Under the pieces are notes generated by a model. The model was not told the origin of the DNA, did no database searches, and was given only the letters and a program-made list of their open reading frames with translations. This document shows positions 34,848-48,116 of a stretch of 64,000 nt of DNA, one piece after another. Each line of letters begins with the position of its first letter. Position 1 is the first letter of the stretch. The stretch is from Ensifer sp. USDA 6670 (GTDB lineage Bacteria; Pseudomonadota; Alphaproteobacteria; Rhizobiales; Rhizobiaceae). The DNA lies in the NCBI GenBank assembly GCA_000421085.1, contig ATWE01000001.1, positions 777,603 through 841,602 of the forward strand, in the 5' to 3' direction. Made by a program: the position numbers and the translations under genes.

Positions 34848-35807
34848 TCATGACAGCATTTCCGTTTCCGGCACAAGCTGCAGAACCTGCTCCAGCATGT
34901 CCTGCGACATCTCGTCGGAGGCCGCGAAGGGCGAATGCAGCGCTATGACGGCGGCGGCCATGCCCCAGCGCAGGCAAGCGGAAAGATCCTCACCTGCGAG
35001 CCGGGCGGCGAGAAAGCCCGAGGCGAGCGCGTCGCCGGCGCCGGTGACGTCGGCAAGTGCCGAAAGAGCCGGCGGCTTCGCGAGGCAGGCACCCTTGCCA
35101 TCGAAGGCGACCGCGGCCCGGCCTCCGCGCGTTACGACACCGCCGGAAAGACCGGCGGAGCGCAGCAGCAACGGCCATTCCTCGGCGGTTGCTGCCTCGG
35201 TTCCGGTAAGCGCGCGCGCTTCCGCCTCGTTCATGAACAGAAAATCGAGCCCATCGAGGCACTCGCGGTAGCGGACCACCTTTGCCGGAGAGACGGCGAT
35301 ACCGGCACGTTGCAGGCTGAACTTCGCGGCGGTGCCGACGAGGGCCGTCAATGTGTCCTCCGGCAGATTGGCGTCCATCAGCACGAGTTCGCTCGCCGCT
35401 AAAATCTCGCGCGTGGTCCGCTGCTGCAGCCGGCGCGGCGTAAACAGAGCATAGAGGTCCATGTCCGCGAGCGCGATGACGAGGTTGCCGTCGTTTTCGA
35501 GGATTGCCGTATAGCTCGGCGTCTTGCGATCGAGAAAGGTGAAAGGGCGATCGATCACACCGGCAGCTTCCGCAGCGGCCGCCACCGCGTCGCCGGCGGG
35601 GTCGCCGCCCCGGGGGCTGATCATCGTCACGCGATGGCCGAGCCGCGCGAGATTTCTCGCGGCATTGAAGCCGCCGCCCCCGGCTTCCTCGAACCAGGTG
35701 CCCGGATTGCTTGCGCCCGGTGTCGTCGCGCCGCTGATCCGCCCGCGCCTGTCGATATGAGCGCCGCCGAAAACGGCTATGTTCTGCGACTTCACCTGTA
35801 CTTGCAT
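34848..35807 (-). CDS. psuK: PfkB-family kinase, probable pseudouridine kinase
   Basis: A 319-residue ribokinase-family protein: NIAVFGGAHIDRRGRISG at the N-terminus, GGGFNAARNLARLGHRVTMISPRGGDPAG (PfkB signature 1) and ALADVTGAGDALASGFLAARLAGED (signature 2, with the GAGD catalytic Asp). The family includes ribokinase, adenosine kinase and pseudouridine kinase. Position immediately upstream of psuG argues for pseudouridine as substrate, making the PsuG substrate. Substrate assignment is from context; the kinase fold is certain. Confidence 0.9.
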   Translation of the reverse strand: MQVQVKSQNIAVFGGAHIDRRGRISGATTPGASNPGTWFEEAGGGGFNAARNLARLGHRVTMISPRGGDPAGDAVAAAAEAAGVIDRPFTFLDRKTPSYTAILENDGNLVIALADMDLYALFTPRRLQQRTTREILAASELVLMDANLPEDTLTALVGTAAKFSLQRAGIAVSPAKVVRYRECLDGLDFLFMNEAEARALTGTEAATAEEWPLLLRSAGLSGGVVTRGGRAAVAFDGKGACLAKPPALSALADVTGAGDALASGFLAARLAGEDLSACLRWGMAAAVIALHSPFAASDEMSQDMLEQVLQLVPETEMLS

Positions 35808-36138
35808 CTGGTCCTCGATGAAGGGGGGAGAGGTGGCGAGGTCTCTCTTCCGCCGGCATTCCGATCTATCGTTTCGGACTACCTTTTAGGGCTTTGTCCG
35901 GATTTGATCCATCGTGAATCACGAAGCGAATCGGGGCGGCGCGTGAAAGCCGGCAAGCATTGACGCGCAGCCTGTGGATACAGTGGTTGAACGGCGTGAA
36001 CAAGAATCGAACGTGATCAGATATGTCGAGCAATTTCAATTATTTGTCGTGCCATTGCCAATCCGGAACAAAACATGTACAAAAAGGCTTGCGGCGGCTT
36101 CATTGCCTCGATAGCTCCAATAACCTAAAGGTGGACCA
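35808..36138. other. Divergent promoter region of psuK and recA
   Basis: This 331-bp AT-rich region contains the predicted SOS box of recA at 36066-36080. I see no other repeats or ORFs of note. Confidence 0.5.
36066..36080 (+). promoter_or_regulatory. LexA (SOS) box of recA
   Basis: GAAC-AAAACAT-GTAC matches the alphaproteobacterial LexA-binding pattern GAAC-N7-GWAC. It lies 58 bp before the recA ATG. RecA is a classic SOS gene in rhizobia. Confidence 0.83.
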
Positions 36139-37224
36139 ATGGCACAAAATTCTTTGCGGCTCGTAGAGGACAAATCGGTGGACAAAAGCAAGGCACTTGA
36201 AGCGGCTCTTTCCCAGATCGAACGTTCGTTCGGCAAGGGATCGATCATGAAGCTCGGAGCGAAGGACAGCGTAGTTGAGATCGAAACCGTCTCCACCGGT
36301 TCGCTCGGCCTCGATATCGCGCTCGGCATCGGCGGCCTGCCGAAAGGCCGCATCATCGAGATCTATGGTCCGGAAAGCTCGGGCAAGACCACACTGGCGC
36401 TGCAGACCATTGCCGAGGCACAGAAGAAGGGCGGCATCTGCGGCTTCGTCGATGCCGAACATGCGCTCGATCCGGTCTATGCGCGAAAGCTCGGGGTCGA
36501 TCTCGAAAATCTCCTGATTTCGCAGCCTGATACGGGCGAGCAGGCGCTGGAAATCACCGATACGCTGGTCCGTTCGGGTGCGATCGACATTCTCGTCATC
36601 GATTCGGTGGCCGCGCTCGTGCCGCGCGCCGAAATCGAGGGCGAGATGGGCGACAGTCTGCCGGGCATGCAGGCGCGCCTCATGAGCCAGGCACTGCGCA
36701 AGCTTACGGCATCGATCTCCAAGTCGAACTGCATGGTGATCTTCATCAACCAGATCCGCATGAAGATCGGCGTGATGTTCGGCTCGCCGGAAACGACGAC
36801 GGGCGGCAATGCGCTCAAGTTCTACGCTTCGGTGCGCCTCGACATTCGCCGCATCGGTTCGGTCAAGGAGCGCGAGGAAGTCGTCGGCAACCAGACCCGC
36901 GTCAAGGTCGTCAAGAACAAGATGGCACCGCCTTTCAAGCAGGTCGAGTTCGACATCATGTATGGCGAAGGGGTTTCGAAGACGGGTGAATTGATCGATC
37001 TCGGCGTCAAGGCGGGCATCGTCGAGAAATCAGGCGCCTGGTTCTCCTATAACAGTCAGCGGCTCGGCCAGGGGCGGGAAAACGCCAAGCTCTTCCTGCG
37101 GGAGAATCCCGAACTGCTGCGTGAAATCGAGACTGCTCTGCGGCAGAATGCCGGTCTCATCGCCGACCGTTTCCTGGAGAATGGCGGACCGGAAAGCGAA
37201 GGCGACGAAGCCGCCGATATGTAA
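36139..37224 (+). CDS. recA: Recombinase RecA
   Basis: RecA coats single-stranded DNA, drives strand exchange and triggers LexA self-cleavage. The 361-residue protein is full length, with [23 protein letters not shown], Walker [14 protein letters not shown], the [17 protein letters not shown] segment, Walker [23 protein letters not shown], loop 1/2 residues around [17 protein letters not shown] and [24 protein letters not shown]. The acidic C-terminus (GDEAADM) is usual. An SOS box precedes it and a strong terminator follows 31 bp after the stop. Confidence 0.99.
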   Translation: MAQNSLRLVEDKSVDKSKALEAALSQIERSFGKGSIMKLGAKDSVVEIETVSTGSLGLDIALGIGGLPKGRIIEIYGPESSGKTTLALQTIAEAQKKGGICGFVDAEHALDPVYARKLGVDLENLLISQPDTGEQALEITDTLVRSGAIDILVIDSVAALVPRAEIEGEMGDSLPGMQARLMSQALRKLTASISKSNCMVIFINQIRMKIGVMFGSPETTTGGNALKFYASVRLDIRRIGSVKEREEVVGNQTRVKVVKNKMAPPFKQVEFDIMYGEGVSKTGELIDLGVKAGIVEKSGAWFSYNSQRLGQGRENAKLFLRENPELLREIETALRQNAGLIADRFLENGGPESEGDEAADM

Positions 37225-37255
37225 TCGGCTGCAGCCGTCTCGTTGAAGCATCCAA

Positions 37256-37289
37256 AACCGGCCGTCGTCACCTGCGGCCGGTTTTTTTT
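37256..37289 (+). terminator. Rho-independent terminator of recA
   Basis: The 9-bp stem AACCGGCCG/CGGCCGGTT with a 10-base loop is followed by a long T-tract. Confidence 0.93.
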
Positions 37290-37462
37290 GCCCGCTGGAC
37301 AGCATGATATGCGGACGATAAAAGCCTGTGGTTCCGACGGCTCGGCCGGCGGAAGGCGTGACGCGATTGAGCGCGACGCGCTTTATGCGCGGGGTTGAAG
37401 AGTGCGGCTGGTGGCCTGGAGAGACCGGGTTGCCGCCGGAATGTACACAGATAGGACGCAAG

Positions 37463-40126
<2,664 letters not shown>

Positions 40127-40153
40127 AAGCCTCCCAATGTCTGGTTCGGGAAT

Positions 40154-40174
40154 GGGCGCTGCGGCGCCCTTTTT
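40154..40174 (+). terminator. Rho-independent terminator of alaS
   Basis: The stem GGGCGC-TGCG-GCGCCC is followed by TTTTT, 28 bp after the alaS stop. Confidence 0.87.
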
Positions 40175-40252
40175 CATGGCACTCGTTGGGTTCGGATAAT
40201 GTCGGGCGCTGCCTCGACCCGTACTAGCGGATGAACGCGGCCGCCTCCCACG

Positions 40253-40287
40253 ACAAAAAGAAACCCGGCTCGAGGCCGGGTTTCCGA
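40253..40287 (-). terminator. Rho-independent terminator of icd
   Basis: On the minus strand GAAACCCGGC/GCCGGGTTTC flanks a four-base loop and is followed by a T-rich tail (TTTCTTTTTG). It lies 25-60 bp after the icd stop. Confidence 0.88.
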
Positions 40288-40311
40288 AATTCTGGCGATA
40301 GAACAGGCTGA

Positions 40312-41526
40312 TTACGCCGCCATCGCCTTCCTGAGGTTTTCGTCGATCTTGTCGAGGAAACCGGTAGTCGACAGCCAGGGCTGGTCGGGACCAATGAGGA
40401 GCGCCAGGTCCTTGGTCATAAAGCCGGATTCGACCGTGTCGACGCAGACGCGCTCCAAAGTTTCCGAGAACTTCGCGAGTTCGGCGTTGCCGTCGAGCTT
40501 GGCGCGATGGGCGAGGCCGCGGGTCCAGGCGAAGATCGATGCGATCGAGTTGGTGGAGGTTTCCTCGCCCTTCTGATGCTGGCGGTAGTGGCGCGTCACC
40601 GTGCCGTGGGCGGCTTCCGCCTCGACCGTCCTGCCGTCCGGCGTCATCAGCACCGAGGTCATCAGGCCGAGCGAGCCGAAGCCCTGCGCGACGATGTCGG
40701 ACTGCACGTCGCCGTCGTAGTTCTTGCAGGCCCAGACGTAACCGCCGGACCATTTGAGCGCCGAGGCGACCATGTCGTCGATCAGGCGGTGTTCGTACCA
40801 GAGCTTCTCGGCCTTGAACTGATCGGCGAACTCTTCTTCGAAGACCTTCTGGAAGATGTCCTTGAAGCGGCCGTCATAGGCTTTCAGGATGGTGTTCTTG
40901 GTCGAGAGATAGACCGGAACCTTGCGCTGCAGGCCGTAGTTGAACGAGGCGCGCGCGAACTCGGTGATCGACTCGTCGAGGTTGTACATGGCGAGTGCCA
41001 CGCCGGCGCCCGGCGCGTCGTAAACGTCATGCTCAATCGTCTGGCCGTCTTCGCCGACGAACTTGATCGAGAGCTTGCCCTTGCCGGGGAACTTGAAATC
41101 GGTCGCGCGGTACTGGTCGCCGAAGGCGTGGCGGCCGACGATGATCGGCTTGGTCCAGCCGGGAACGAGCCGCGGCACGTTCTTGCAGATGATCGGCTCG
41201 CGGAAGATGACGCCGCCGAGGATGTTGCGGATCGTGCCGTTCGGCGACTTCCACATCTTCTTCAGCTTGAACTCCTCGACGCGGCCTTCGTCCGGCGTGA
41301 TCGTGGCGCATTTGACGCCGACGCCGTGCTTCTTGATGGCGTTGGCGGCATCGATCGTCACCTGATCGTCAGTTGCATCACGGTTTTCGACGCCGAGGTC
41401 GTAATATTCGAGATCGAGGTCGAGATAAGGGTGGATCAGCTTGTCCTTGATGAACTGCCAGATGATGCGGGTCATCTCGTCGCCGTCGAGTTCGACGACC
41501 GGATTGGCGACCTTGATCTTTGCCAT
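40312..41526 (-). CDS. icd: NADP-dependent isocitrate dehydrogenase
   Basis: This TCA-cycle enzyme oxidises isocitrate to 2-oxoglutarate with NADP+. The 404-residue homodimeric, eukaryotic-like type carries [22 protein letters not shown], the substrate motif [45 protein letters not shown], the metal-binding region [44 protein letters not shown] and [17 protein letters not shown]. The start [15 protein letters not shown] at 41526 is the canonical N-terminus; the ORF runs 40 codons further. Confidence 0.98.
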   Translation of the reverse strand: MAKIKVANPVVELDGDEMTRIIWQFIKDKLIHPYLDLDLEYYDLGVENRDATDDQVTIDAANAIKKHGVGVKCATITPDEGRVEEFKLKKMWKSPNGTIRNILGGVIFREPIICKNVPRLVPGWTKPIIVGRHAFGDQYRATDFKFPGKGKLSIKFVGEDGQTIEHDVYDAPGAGVALAMYNLDESITEFARASFNYGLQRKVPVYLSTKNTILKAYDGRFKDIFQKVFEEEFADQFKAEKLWYEHRLIDDMVASALKWSGGYVWACKNYDGDVQSDIVAQGFGSLGLMTSVLMTPDGRTVEAEAAHGTVTRHYRQHQKGEETSTNSIASIFAWTRGLAHRAKLDGNAELAKFSETLERVCVDTVESGFMTKDLALLIGPDQPWLSTTGFLDKIDENLRKAMAA

Positions 41527-41834
41527 TGATATGCCTCGTAGCTTGCGAAACACCGCGCGCGGCATTCCGACGGTGGGAGAAATCCAGAGCCCTATAGCAC
41601 TGTGAGCCAGCAAGGCAAAGCATGCTTGGCCGAAACTTTGGACCAAGGCGGCGAGCTCGGAATCGGCTCGCCGCGCCCGGTCTTCAGACCGAGGGGCCGC
41701 TCACCTCACGGCTTTGAAAACACCGCGGGAAAGGCTATTTCAGAAATAGAGCGGCGGCGTGCTTCAACTGTTTTGTGCGTGTCGTCATTCCAGAAACTCT
41801 GCACGCTGTGGGCGTGCGGACAGGCGGAGGCGCC
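41527..41834. other. Divergent intergenic region of icd and FUSC gene
   Basis: These 308 bp carry the two divergent promoters. I see no repeat, hairpin or recognisable operator. Short ORFs here lack ribosome-binding sites. Confidence 0.4.
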
Positions 41835-43850
41835 ATGACGTTCAGGCTTCGCTTGCGGGACCGGCTGCTGGCCAATGATCCGGCCTTTTCCCGGCTGCGG
41901 CAGGCGTCCCGCATAACGGCGACCGTGGTGATCTCGGTCGCTCTGCTGATCGCCTTCCACTTCATCGCCACACCGCTGCCGCCGGCCGCCTACGGGCTTG
42001 CGGTAACGCTTTCGATCGAAGGCGGTCTGGCGGTTCGCGACCGGACGGCATCGGAACAACTGGTCACGCGTATTCTGGCGGTCGTCACCGGCGTCGCGAT
42101 GGTCGCGCTAGCCTCGGCGCTGGAGGGCTACCGGCACGTTTCCGACGTCGTCTTCCTCGCGATCATCTTCGCGGCAGTCTATGGCCGGTCCTTCGGCCAG
42201 CGCTGGTTCGCCGTCGGCATGTTCGCTTTCATGTCCTATTTCACCGGAGCCTATCTCCGCCCTTCGCTGGACCAGTTGCCGGCGCTCGTTCTCGGCGCCG
42301 GGATCTCGGCGGCGACTGCGCATCTGGTGCGGACCATCCTCCTTCCCGACGACCGCTACCGTGACCTCCTGAGGGCGATCGCGAGCGTCCAGCAGAGGGT
42401 GGATGAAATCCTTCATGAGATCGCGGCGGCTGCGCGCAGGCCCACTCTCGAGGCAGCCGATCGCCGCAGGCTGCACGCGCTGGAGGAGCGGTTGAAGGAA
42501 GCCGTGTTGATGGCGGAGAGCTTCATTGCGACGGACAACCGCCGTCCGGCGCCGGAACCCGGCGTCGTGTCTGCGGACCTCGCCATCGGGCTCTTCGACA
42601 TTCATCTTGCGGCCGAGAGTGTGATCGTGCTCAGCCTTCAGGCAATGCCGCCTGCGACTGTTGTCGACGCGGTGCTGGCGCATGATGTAGGCGAGATGGA
42701 ACGGGGGATGCAGCCGCTGGGCGAGGCGAACGTCAAACAGCTCGAGGCCGCCAAGGCACTGCTTTGGCTTCACACGGTTCGAGAGCGCCTCGATCTCAGT
42801 CTAGCCGCCCTCGAGAAGGCGGATCTCGATGAACCGCATCCGCTGCCATCTCCAGAGCCATCACCGGCAACGGCTCGCTTTTCCATCGCCGACCCGGCTA
42901 TACGAAGCGCGATCCAGATTACCCTCGCCTCGGGCATAGCAATGGTGTTCGGCCTGATGCTTTCGCGCGAGCGCTGGTTCTGGGCGGTTCTCGCTGCCTT
43001 CCTCGTCTTCACCAACACGCGCTCCCGCGGTGACACTGCGGTGAAGGCCTTGCAGCGGTCGGCCGGTACACTGGCGGGCATCGTCGTCGGACTTGCGGCG
43101 GCAAGCGCGATCGGCGGCACCGTCTATATAGTCCTGCCCCTGGGTGCGGCCTGCATCTTTCTGGCCTTCTATTTCCTCCCGGTCTCCTACGCGACCATGA
43201 CTTTCTTCGTCTCGGTCGTCCTCTCACTCGCCTACAGCCTCCTTGGCGTTTTGACGCCGCAGCTTCTGGAACTGCGTCTCGAGGAGACTCTTGTCGGCTC
43301 CGTCGCCGGCGCGGCGGTGGCTTTCGTGGTGTTTCCGACGAAGACCCGCACGACGCTCGATGCGGCGATCAGAAACTGGTGCGACAAGCTCTCCGAATTG
43401 CTGGAGGAGGCAAGGAAAGGAATGTCCGGCCTTGATCTCGTCGGCCGGTCGCAAGCGCTCGACCGCGCCTACAGGGACCTGGCCGCTGCCGCCAAACCGC
43501 TCGGTGTTTCCTGGCAGCTCGTCACCCGCCCGGGGCATGTGCGCCAGACGCTGGCGGTGTTTATGGGCTGCACCTATTGGGCTCGCATATTCGCGCGTAA
43601 GATGTCGCAAGCCACGGAAAGCCCGAACGACTTCGCGGCGCAGATCGAGGAAAATCTGAAGCTCGCAAGCAAGGTGCGCCAAACCGGAGCGGACTATTTC
43701 TACCGATCCCGGAGCGTCGCTGCGCCGGTCGAGCGCCATCTGCCGGTATCGCGCGACGACGCCGGCCTTGGGCTGGAGATGGTTGCCGTTTCGCTCGATC
43801 GACTTCATTCGCCGCGGGTGCGATCCGCCGGCGAGGGATGCGGGCTTTAA
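41835..43850 (+). CDS. FUSC-family membrane protein (aromatic-acid exporter type)
   Basis: A 671-residue inner-membrane protein with two copies of a six-helix FUSC/AaeB module. The first starts at ITATVVISVALLIAFHFIA, the second at IRSAIQITLASGIAMVFGLMLSRERWFWAVLAAFLVFTNTRSRGDTAVKALQRSAGTLAGIVVGLAA. The RG(D)T-LQR-GT-G-hG pattern in the second half is the FUSC signature. A long cytoplasmic helical region lies between. Relatives export p-hydroxybenzoate, fusaric acid and similar acids. No accompanying membrane-fusion protein gene is adjacent, so the transport role is inferred. The start MTFRLRLRDRLL at 41835 was chosen. Confidence 0.88.
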   Translation: MTFRLRLRDRLLANDPAFSRLRQASRITATVVISVALLIAFHFIATPLPPAAYGLAVTLSIEGGLAVRDRTASEQLVTRILAVVTGVAMVALASALEGYRHVSDVVFLAIIFAAVYGRSFGQRWFAVGMFAFMSYFTGAYLRPSLDQLPALVLGAGISAATAHLVRTILLPDDRYRDLLRAIASVQQRVDEILHEIAAAARRPTLEAADRRRLHALEERLKEAVLMAESFIATDNRRPAPEPGVVSADLAIGLFDIHLAAESVIVLSLQAMPPATVVDAVLAHDVGEMERGMQPLGEANVKQLEAAKALLWLHTVRERLDLSLAALEKADLDEPHPLPSPEPSPATARFSIADPAIRSAIQITLASGIAMVFGLMLSRERWFWAVLAAFLVFTNTRSRGDTAVKALQRSAGTLAGIVVGLAAASAIGGTVYIVLPLGAACIFLAFYFLPVSYATMTFFVSVVLSLAYSLLGVLTPQLLELRLEETLVGSVAGAAVAFVVFPTKTRTTLDAAIRNWCDKLSELLEEARKGMSGLDLVGRSQALDRAYRDLAAAAKPLGVSWQLVTRPGHVRQTLAVFMGCTYWARIFARKMSQATESPNDFAAQIEENLKLASKVRQTGADYFYRSRSVAAPVERHLPVSRDDAGLGLEMVAVSLDRLHSPRVRSAGEGCGL

Positions 43851-43900
43851 ATCCGCATCCATATATGCGAGGGAAGCGCCGAACAGAAGGCAAACGGGCG

Positions 43901-44731
43901 ATGGCAGGTACAAACAGCGAGCGCGAACTTTTGACGGAAGGCCCGGCGATCATTCTCGCCTTTCCCCAGCTTGGGGAGAATATCGGCATGGTGGCGCGCG
44001 CCATGGCGAATTTTGGCCTGTCCGAATTGCGCCTCGTCAGCCCGCGCGACGGCTGGCCGAGTGAAAAGGCACGCTCCGCCGCCAGCCGCGCCGATCACGT
44101 GATCGACGGCGCCAAGCTCTACGAAACGCTCGAAGAGGCGCTCGCCGACCTCAATTTCGTCTACGCCACCACCGCGCGCGACCGCGATGGCTTTAAACCC
44201 GTGCGCTCGCCGATCGTCGCCGCGAGGGAACTCCGCCACCGGTTCAAGGAGGGTGAGAAGGTCGGCATCATTTTCGGCCGCGAGCGTACCGGACTGACCA
44301 ATGCCGAGATCGCGCTTGCCGACGAGATCGTGACCTTCCCGGTCAATCCCGCCTTCGCTTCGCTGAACCTCGCCCAGGCAGTGCTGCTCATGTCCTATGA
44401 GTGGCTGAAGACCGGCATGGCCTCCGAGGACGAGACGTCTTTCCAGGCGAGCCAGCAGCGACCGGCGACGAAGGAGCAGTTGCATGGGCTCTGCGAGCAT
44501 CTGGAAGAGGCGCTCGATGCGCGCAACTATTTCCGTTCCGCCGACAAAAAGCCGAAATTGGTCGAGAATCTGCGCGCGGTTCTGACCAGACCATCCTTTA
44601 CCGAATCGGAAATCCAGGTGCTGCGCGGCGTCATTTCTTCGCTCGACCGTTTCACGCGTGAAAATCCGCGTGGCTCCGCCGCACCGCCCGGGCATAGCAG
44701 GAAAGAACAAAGCGGCGGTGACAAAGACTGA
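43901..44731 (+). CDS. trmJ: TrmJ-family tRNA/rRNA 2'-O-methyltransferase
   Basis: A 276-residue SPOUT methyltransferase of the TrmH group 1 (TrmJ) type, which 2'-O-methylates residue 32 of tRNAs. Motif 1 is [30 protein letters not shown], motif 2 is [48 protein letters not shown] with motif 3 merged into it, and the C-terminal helical extension contains [20 protein letters not shown], characteristic of TrmJ. The start [11 protein letters not shown] at 43901 was preferred. Its end overlaps the murI start by 14 bp. Confidence 0.93.
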   Translation: MAGTNSERELLTEGPAIILAFPQLGENIGMVARAMANFGLSELRLVSPRDGWPSEKARSAASRADHVIDGAKLYETLEEALADLNFVYATTARDRDGFKPVRSPIVAARELRHRFKEGEKVGIIFGRERTGLTNAEIALADEIVTFPVNPAFASLNLAQAVLLMSYEWLKTGMASEDETSFQASQQRPATKEQLHGLCEHLEEALDARNYFRSADKKPKLVENLRAVLTRPSFTESEIQVLRGVISSLDRFTRENPRGSAAPPGHSRKEQSGGDKD

Positions 44732-45551
44732 GCTGAAGCCCATCCTCGTCTTCGACAGCGGGATCGGTGGCCTGACGGTGCTGCGCGAGGCGCGCGTGCT
44801 GATGCCGGAGCGGCATTTCATCTACGTCGCCGACGATGCCGGTTTTCCCTATGGCGGCTGGGAGGAGGGCGCTCTGACGGAGCGGGTGATCGCTCTTTTC
44901 GGTCAGCTGCTTGCCGAGCATGATCCGGAAATCTGCATCATCGCCTGCAATACGGCGTTTACGCTCGTCGGCGCGGACCTGCGCGCCGCCTATCCGCAGA
45001 TGACCTTCGTCGGCACCGTCCCGGCCATCAAGCCTGCGGCAGAGCGTACGCGTTCAGGGCTCGTTTCGGTGCTTGCGACGCCGGGTACCGTGAAGCGCGC
45101 CTACACCCGCGATCTCATCCAGTCCTTCGCCTCGCAATGTCACGTCAGGCTTGTCGGCTCGGAGAACCTTGCGCGCATGGCGGAAGCCTATATTCGCGGC
45201 GAAGCCTTGGCCGATGAGGCGGTCCTCGCCGAGATTGCGCCCTGCTTCGTGGAGGCGGAGGGCAAGAGAACCGATATCGTTGTGCTGGCCTGCACGCACT
45301 ATCCTTTCATGGCCAATGTTTTCCGCCGGCTGGCGCCCTGGCCGGTGGACTGGTTGGATCCGGCCGAAGCGATCGCAAGGCGGGCGCGCTCGCTGGTGCC
45401 GCTGCCGAACGGGTTCGAGCCATTGAACGGCGAGGACCCGGCGATCTTCACATCGGCTAATCCCGATTTCGCGACGCGCCGGCTGATGCAGGGCTTCGGG
45501 CTGAGAGTCATGGCCGCTGCTGTATCTGCGGACCGGCGTGAACGGATCTAG
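44718..45551 (+). CDS. murI: Glutamate racemase
   Basis: MurI interconverts L- and D-glutamate, supplying D-Glu for peptidoglycan. The 277-residue protein shows [44 protein letters not shown], the first catalytic Cys in [22 protein letters not shown] and the second catalytic Cys in [16 protein letters not shown] took the GTG at 44718 ([12 protein letters not shown]), which overlaps the trmJ stop and gives family length; a GTG at 44658 would add 20 unlikely residues. Confidence 0.96.
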   Translation: MTKTELKPILVFDSGIGGLTVLREARVLMPERHFIYVADDAGFPYGGWEEGALTERVIALFGQLLAEHDPEICIIACNTAFTLVGADLRAAYPQMTFVGTVPAIKPAAERTRSGLVSVLATPGTVKRAYTRDLIQSFASQCHVRLVGSENLARMAEAYIRGEALADEAVLAEIAPCFVEAEGKRTDIVVLACTHYPFMANVFRRLAPWPVDWLDPAEAIARRARSLVPLPNGFEPLNGEDPAIFTSANPDFATRRLMQGFGLRVMAAAVSADRRERI

Positions 45552-45704
45552 ATCGGCGGCATTTGCGGCCGGCTGCTCGGCCGCCCAATTATTCCCTGTG
45601 GGTTTCGATATCAGGCGGCACTCGGGGGCACGATCCATGCTAGGTGTTGCCCGTTTTGGTGGTCCAGGCGTGGCTGCGAATCAATCCGCGAAGATGAGGT
45701 AAGG

Positions 45705-47219
45705 ATGAAAGTCGGCATCGACATGGGAACGACGTCCGAAGGGACTTCGGCCTCGCTCGATATCGAAGAGCTTCTGGCGACGCGTCTTCTCGTGCAGGGC
45801 AATTCCGGCTCCGGCAAGTCGCATCTCCTCCGCCGTCTGCTGGAGCAATCCGCGCCCTGGGTGCAGCAGTGCATCATCGATCCGGAAGGTGATTTCGTCA
45901 CGCTTGCCGACAAGTTCGGCCATGTGGTGATCGAGGGGGAGCGTACCGATGCGGAACTCGTCGGCATCGCCACCCGCATCCGCCAGCACCGCGTGTCCTG
46001 CGTGCTTTCCCTCGAAGGTCTGGACGTCGAGCAGCAGATGCGCAGCGCCGGCGTGTTTCTGAACGCGATGTTCGATGCGGACAGGGAATATTGGTATCCC
46101 GTTCTGGTGGTCGTCGACGAGGCGCAGATGTTCGCGCCGTCCGTCGGCGGCGACGTTTCGGAGGACATACGCAAGATTTCGCTGGGCGCGATGACCAATC
46201 TCATGTGCCGCGGCCGCAAACGCGGGCTTGCCGGCGTCATCGCGACGCAGCGCCTCGCCAAGCTCGCCAAGAACGTGGCGGCAGAGGCTTCGAACTTCCT
46301 GATGGGACGCACCTTCCTCGACATCGACATGCTTCGCGCCGCCGATCTGCTGGGCATGGACCGGCGCACGGCCGAGATGTTTCGCGACCTGAAGCGCGGC
46401 TCCTTCGTGGCGCTCGGTCCCGCGCTTTCCCGCCGCCCCTTGAGGGTGACGATCGGCACGGTCGAAACCTCGGCACGGTCGATGAGCCCGAAGCTGATGC
46501 CGCTGCCCGAGGCGCCGCAGGACGTGGCAGATCTGATCTTCACGCCAGACCCGGAGGAATTCGCCCGCCCGGTCGTCCGCCGCACGGCGCCGCAGCCGCG
46601 CCCCGCGAGCGATATTCTCGCGGAGCTGTCGCGGCCAAGGCCCGAGCCCGCAGCGCCGGTGGAAACCAAGCCGGCGCAACCGGAAATCTCGGCAGAGGAG
46701 AGAGAGGCGCTGATCGACAGCCTTTTTGCCGAAATCGTCGCAAATCCGGAAGCCGCGTTCAGGCCCGATGCGGAGCTGTACCAGGATTTTCTCGTTCGCT
46801 GCCGCATTCGCCGCGTCCCCGGACCCGCGCTCTCCTTGAGCGCATTCCGCCGCAAGATGGCCGTCGCCCGATCGGGCATCGATGCCGAGACGGCGGCAAG
46901 CGAGGATTGGACCTCGGCGCTTGGGTTGGCCGACCGGGTGACGGAAGACCTGCAGGCGGTCTTCCTGATGCTGGCACAGGCGGCCCTGCGCGGGCTGCCG
47001 TGCCCATCGGACGCTATGATCGCCCGTGCCTACGGAACGCATTCGGCCCGTCGCGCTCGGCGATTGCTCGGTTATTTCGAAGAGCAGGGGCTCGTCGTTG
47101 TGCATGCGGATTTCTCCGGCAAGCGCATCGTCGCTTTCCCCGATCTCGGCAAGGAAACGGCGCCGGGCGACGCCAATGCCCCGGACGCGGGAGATTTAGC
47201 GCGCGCGGCCGCCGAGTGA
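45705..47219 (+). CDS. HerA-like (DUF87) P-loop ATPase
   Basis: A 504-residue protein of the HerA/FtsK-type ATPase group. Walker A is LLVQGNSGSGKSHLLRRLLE (~28-47), then IIDPEGDFVTLAD, Walker B VLVVVDEAQMFAPS (~133-146), LCRGRKRGLAGVIATQRLAKLAKNV (sensor/Q region) and FLMGRTFLDID. A Pro/Glu-rich linker (~285-330) leads to a C-terminal helical domain with LFLMLAQAALRGLPCPSDAMIARAYG and HSARRARRLLGYFEEQGL, an HTH-like fold. Archaeal HerA pairs with NurA nuclease, but no nuclease gene is adjacent. DNA-related function is inferred only. Upstream spacing suggests its own transcript. Confidence 0.85.
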   Translation: MKVGIDMGTTSEGTSASLDIEELLATRLLVQGNSGSGKSHLLRRLLEQSAPWVQQCIIDPEGDFVTLADKFGHVVIEGERTDAELVGIATRIRQHRVSCVLSLEGLDVEQQMRSAGVFLNAMFDADREYWYPVLVVVDEAQMFAPSVGGDVSEDIRKISLGAMTNLMCRGRKRGLAGVIATQRLAKLAKNVAAEASNFLMGRTFLDIDMLRAADLLGMDRRTAEMFRDLKRGSFVALGPALSRRPLRVTIGTVETSARSMSPKLMPLPEAPQDVADLIFTPDPEEFARPVVRRTAPQPRPASDILAELSRPRPEPAAPVETKPAQPEISAEEREALIDSLFAEIVANPEAAFRPDAELYQDFLVRCRIRRVPGPALSLSAFRRKMAVARSGIDAETAASEDWTSALGLADRVTEDLQAVFLMLAQAALRGLPCPSDAMIARAYGTHSARRARRLLGYFEEQGLVVVHADFSGKRIVAFPDLGKETAPGDANAPDAGDLARAAAE

Positions 47220-47270
47220 AATTGGCTTCGGAAGTGCGGCTGAATTTGCCGTCGTTCCTGTCATATTCCG

Positions 47271-47299
47271 TTGACAATTCGCCGCCCAGTGCTTAAAGA
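47271..47299 (+). promoter_or_regulatory. Probable rpsD promoter
   Basis: TTGACA (47271-47276) and TAAAGA (47294-47299) are separated by 17 bp, about 175 bp before rpsD. The -35 is perfect and the -10 weak. A GC-rich hairpin GCCGGGCA/TGCCCGGT follows at ~47311-47331 in the leader. Confidence 0.5.
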
Positions 47300-47472
47300 C
47301 CCGCTCAACGCCGGGCAGTGATGCCCGGTGTTTCATTTGACATGTCCCGTGGTTTCTCCGGCAGCGTGATCGTGAGAGGCCTGTCAGAGCCCCTAAAATG
47401 GGTTCAGAGGAGGGCGTGTTTCCTTGATCCGGTTTGGCAACAAACCGGTGTAACGCTTTGAAAGGAAATACG

Positions 47473-48090
47473 ATGAGCAAGCGCGAATCGTCCAAGTACA
47501 AAATTGACCGCCGTATGGGCGAAAACATCTGGGGCCGTCCGAAGTCCCCGGTAAACCGTCGCGAATATGGCCCGGGCCAGCACGGCCAGCGCCGCAAGTC
47601 CAAGCTTTCCGACTTCGGCGTGCAGCTGCGCGCCAAGCAGAAGCTGAAGGGCTACTACGGCGATATCCGTGAAAAGCAGTTCCGTGCGATCTTCGCCGAA
47701 GCATCGCGCCGTAAGGGCGATACCCCGGAGAACCTGATCGGCCTGCTCGAATCGCGCCTCGACGCGATCGTTTACCGCGCCAAGTTCGTTCCGACCGTTT
47801 TCGCCGCGCGCCAGTTCGTCAACCATGGCCACGTCAAGGTCAACGGCGTTCGCGTCAACATCGGTTCCTACCGCTGCAAGCCGGGCGACGTCATCGAAGT
47901 CAAGGAAAAGTCCAAGCAGCTCGTTACGGTTCTGGAAGCCGTACAGCTCGCCGAGCGTGACGTTCCCGATTACATCGAAGCCGATCACAACAAGATGGTC
48001 GCGACCTTCGTGCGCGTTCCCGCTCTCTCCGACGTGCCGTACCCGGTCGTCATGGAGCCGCATCTGGTCGTCGAATTCTATTCACGTTAA
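47473..48090 (+). CDS. rpsD: 30S ribosomal protein S4
   Basis: S4 nucleates 30S assembly by binding the 5' domain of 16S rRNA. The 205-residue protein has [45 protein letters not shown] and the S4 RNA-binding domain [33 protein letters not shown], and ends [16 protein letters not shown]. It starts at ATG 47473 after AAAGGAAATACG. Unlike in enteric bacteria, it stands alone outside the alpha operon, the usual rhizobial place. A strong terminator follows. Confidence 0.99.
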   Translation: MSKRESSKYKIDRRMGENIWGRPKSPVNRREYGPGQHGQRRKSKLSDFGVQLRAKQKLKGYYGDIREKQFRAIFAEASRRKGDTPENLIGLLESRLDAIVYRAKFVPTVFAARQFVNHGHVKVNGVRVNIGSYRCKPGDVIEVKEKSKQLVTVLEAVQLAERDVPDYIEADHNKMVATFVRVPALSDVPYPVVMEPHLVVEFYSR

Positions 48091-48116
48091 TCAGGCCTCG
48101 CCTGAAAGAATTGGAG

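Noticed and set aside
47308..47335. Hairpin in the rpsD leader as a riboswitch or attenuator
   Set aside because: Only one small stem is visible, with no conserved ligand-binding core or competing antiterminator.
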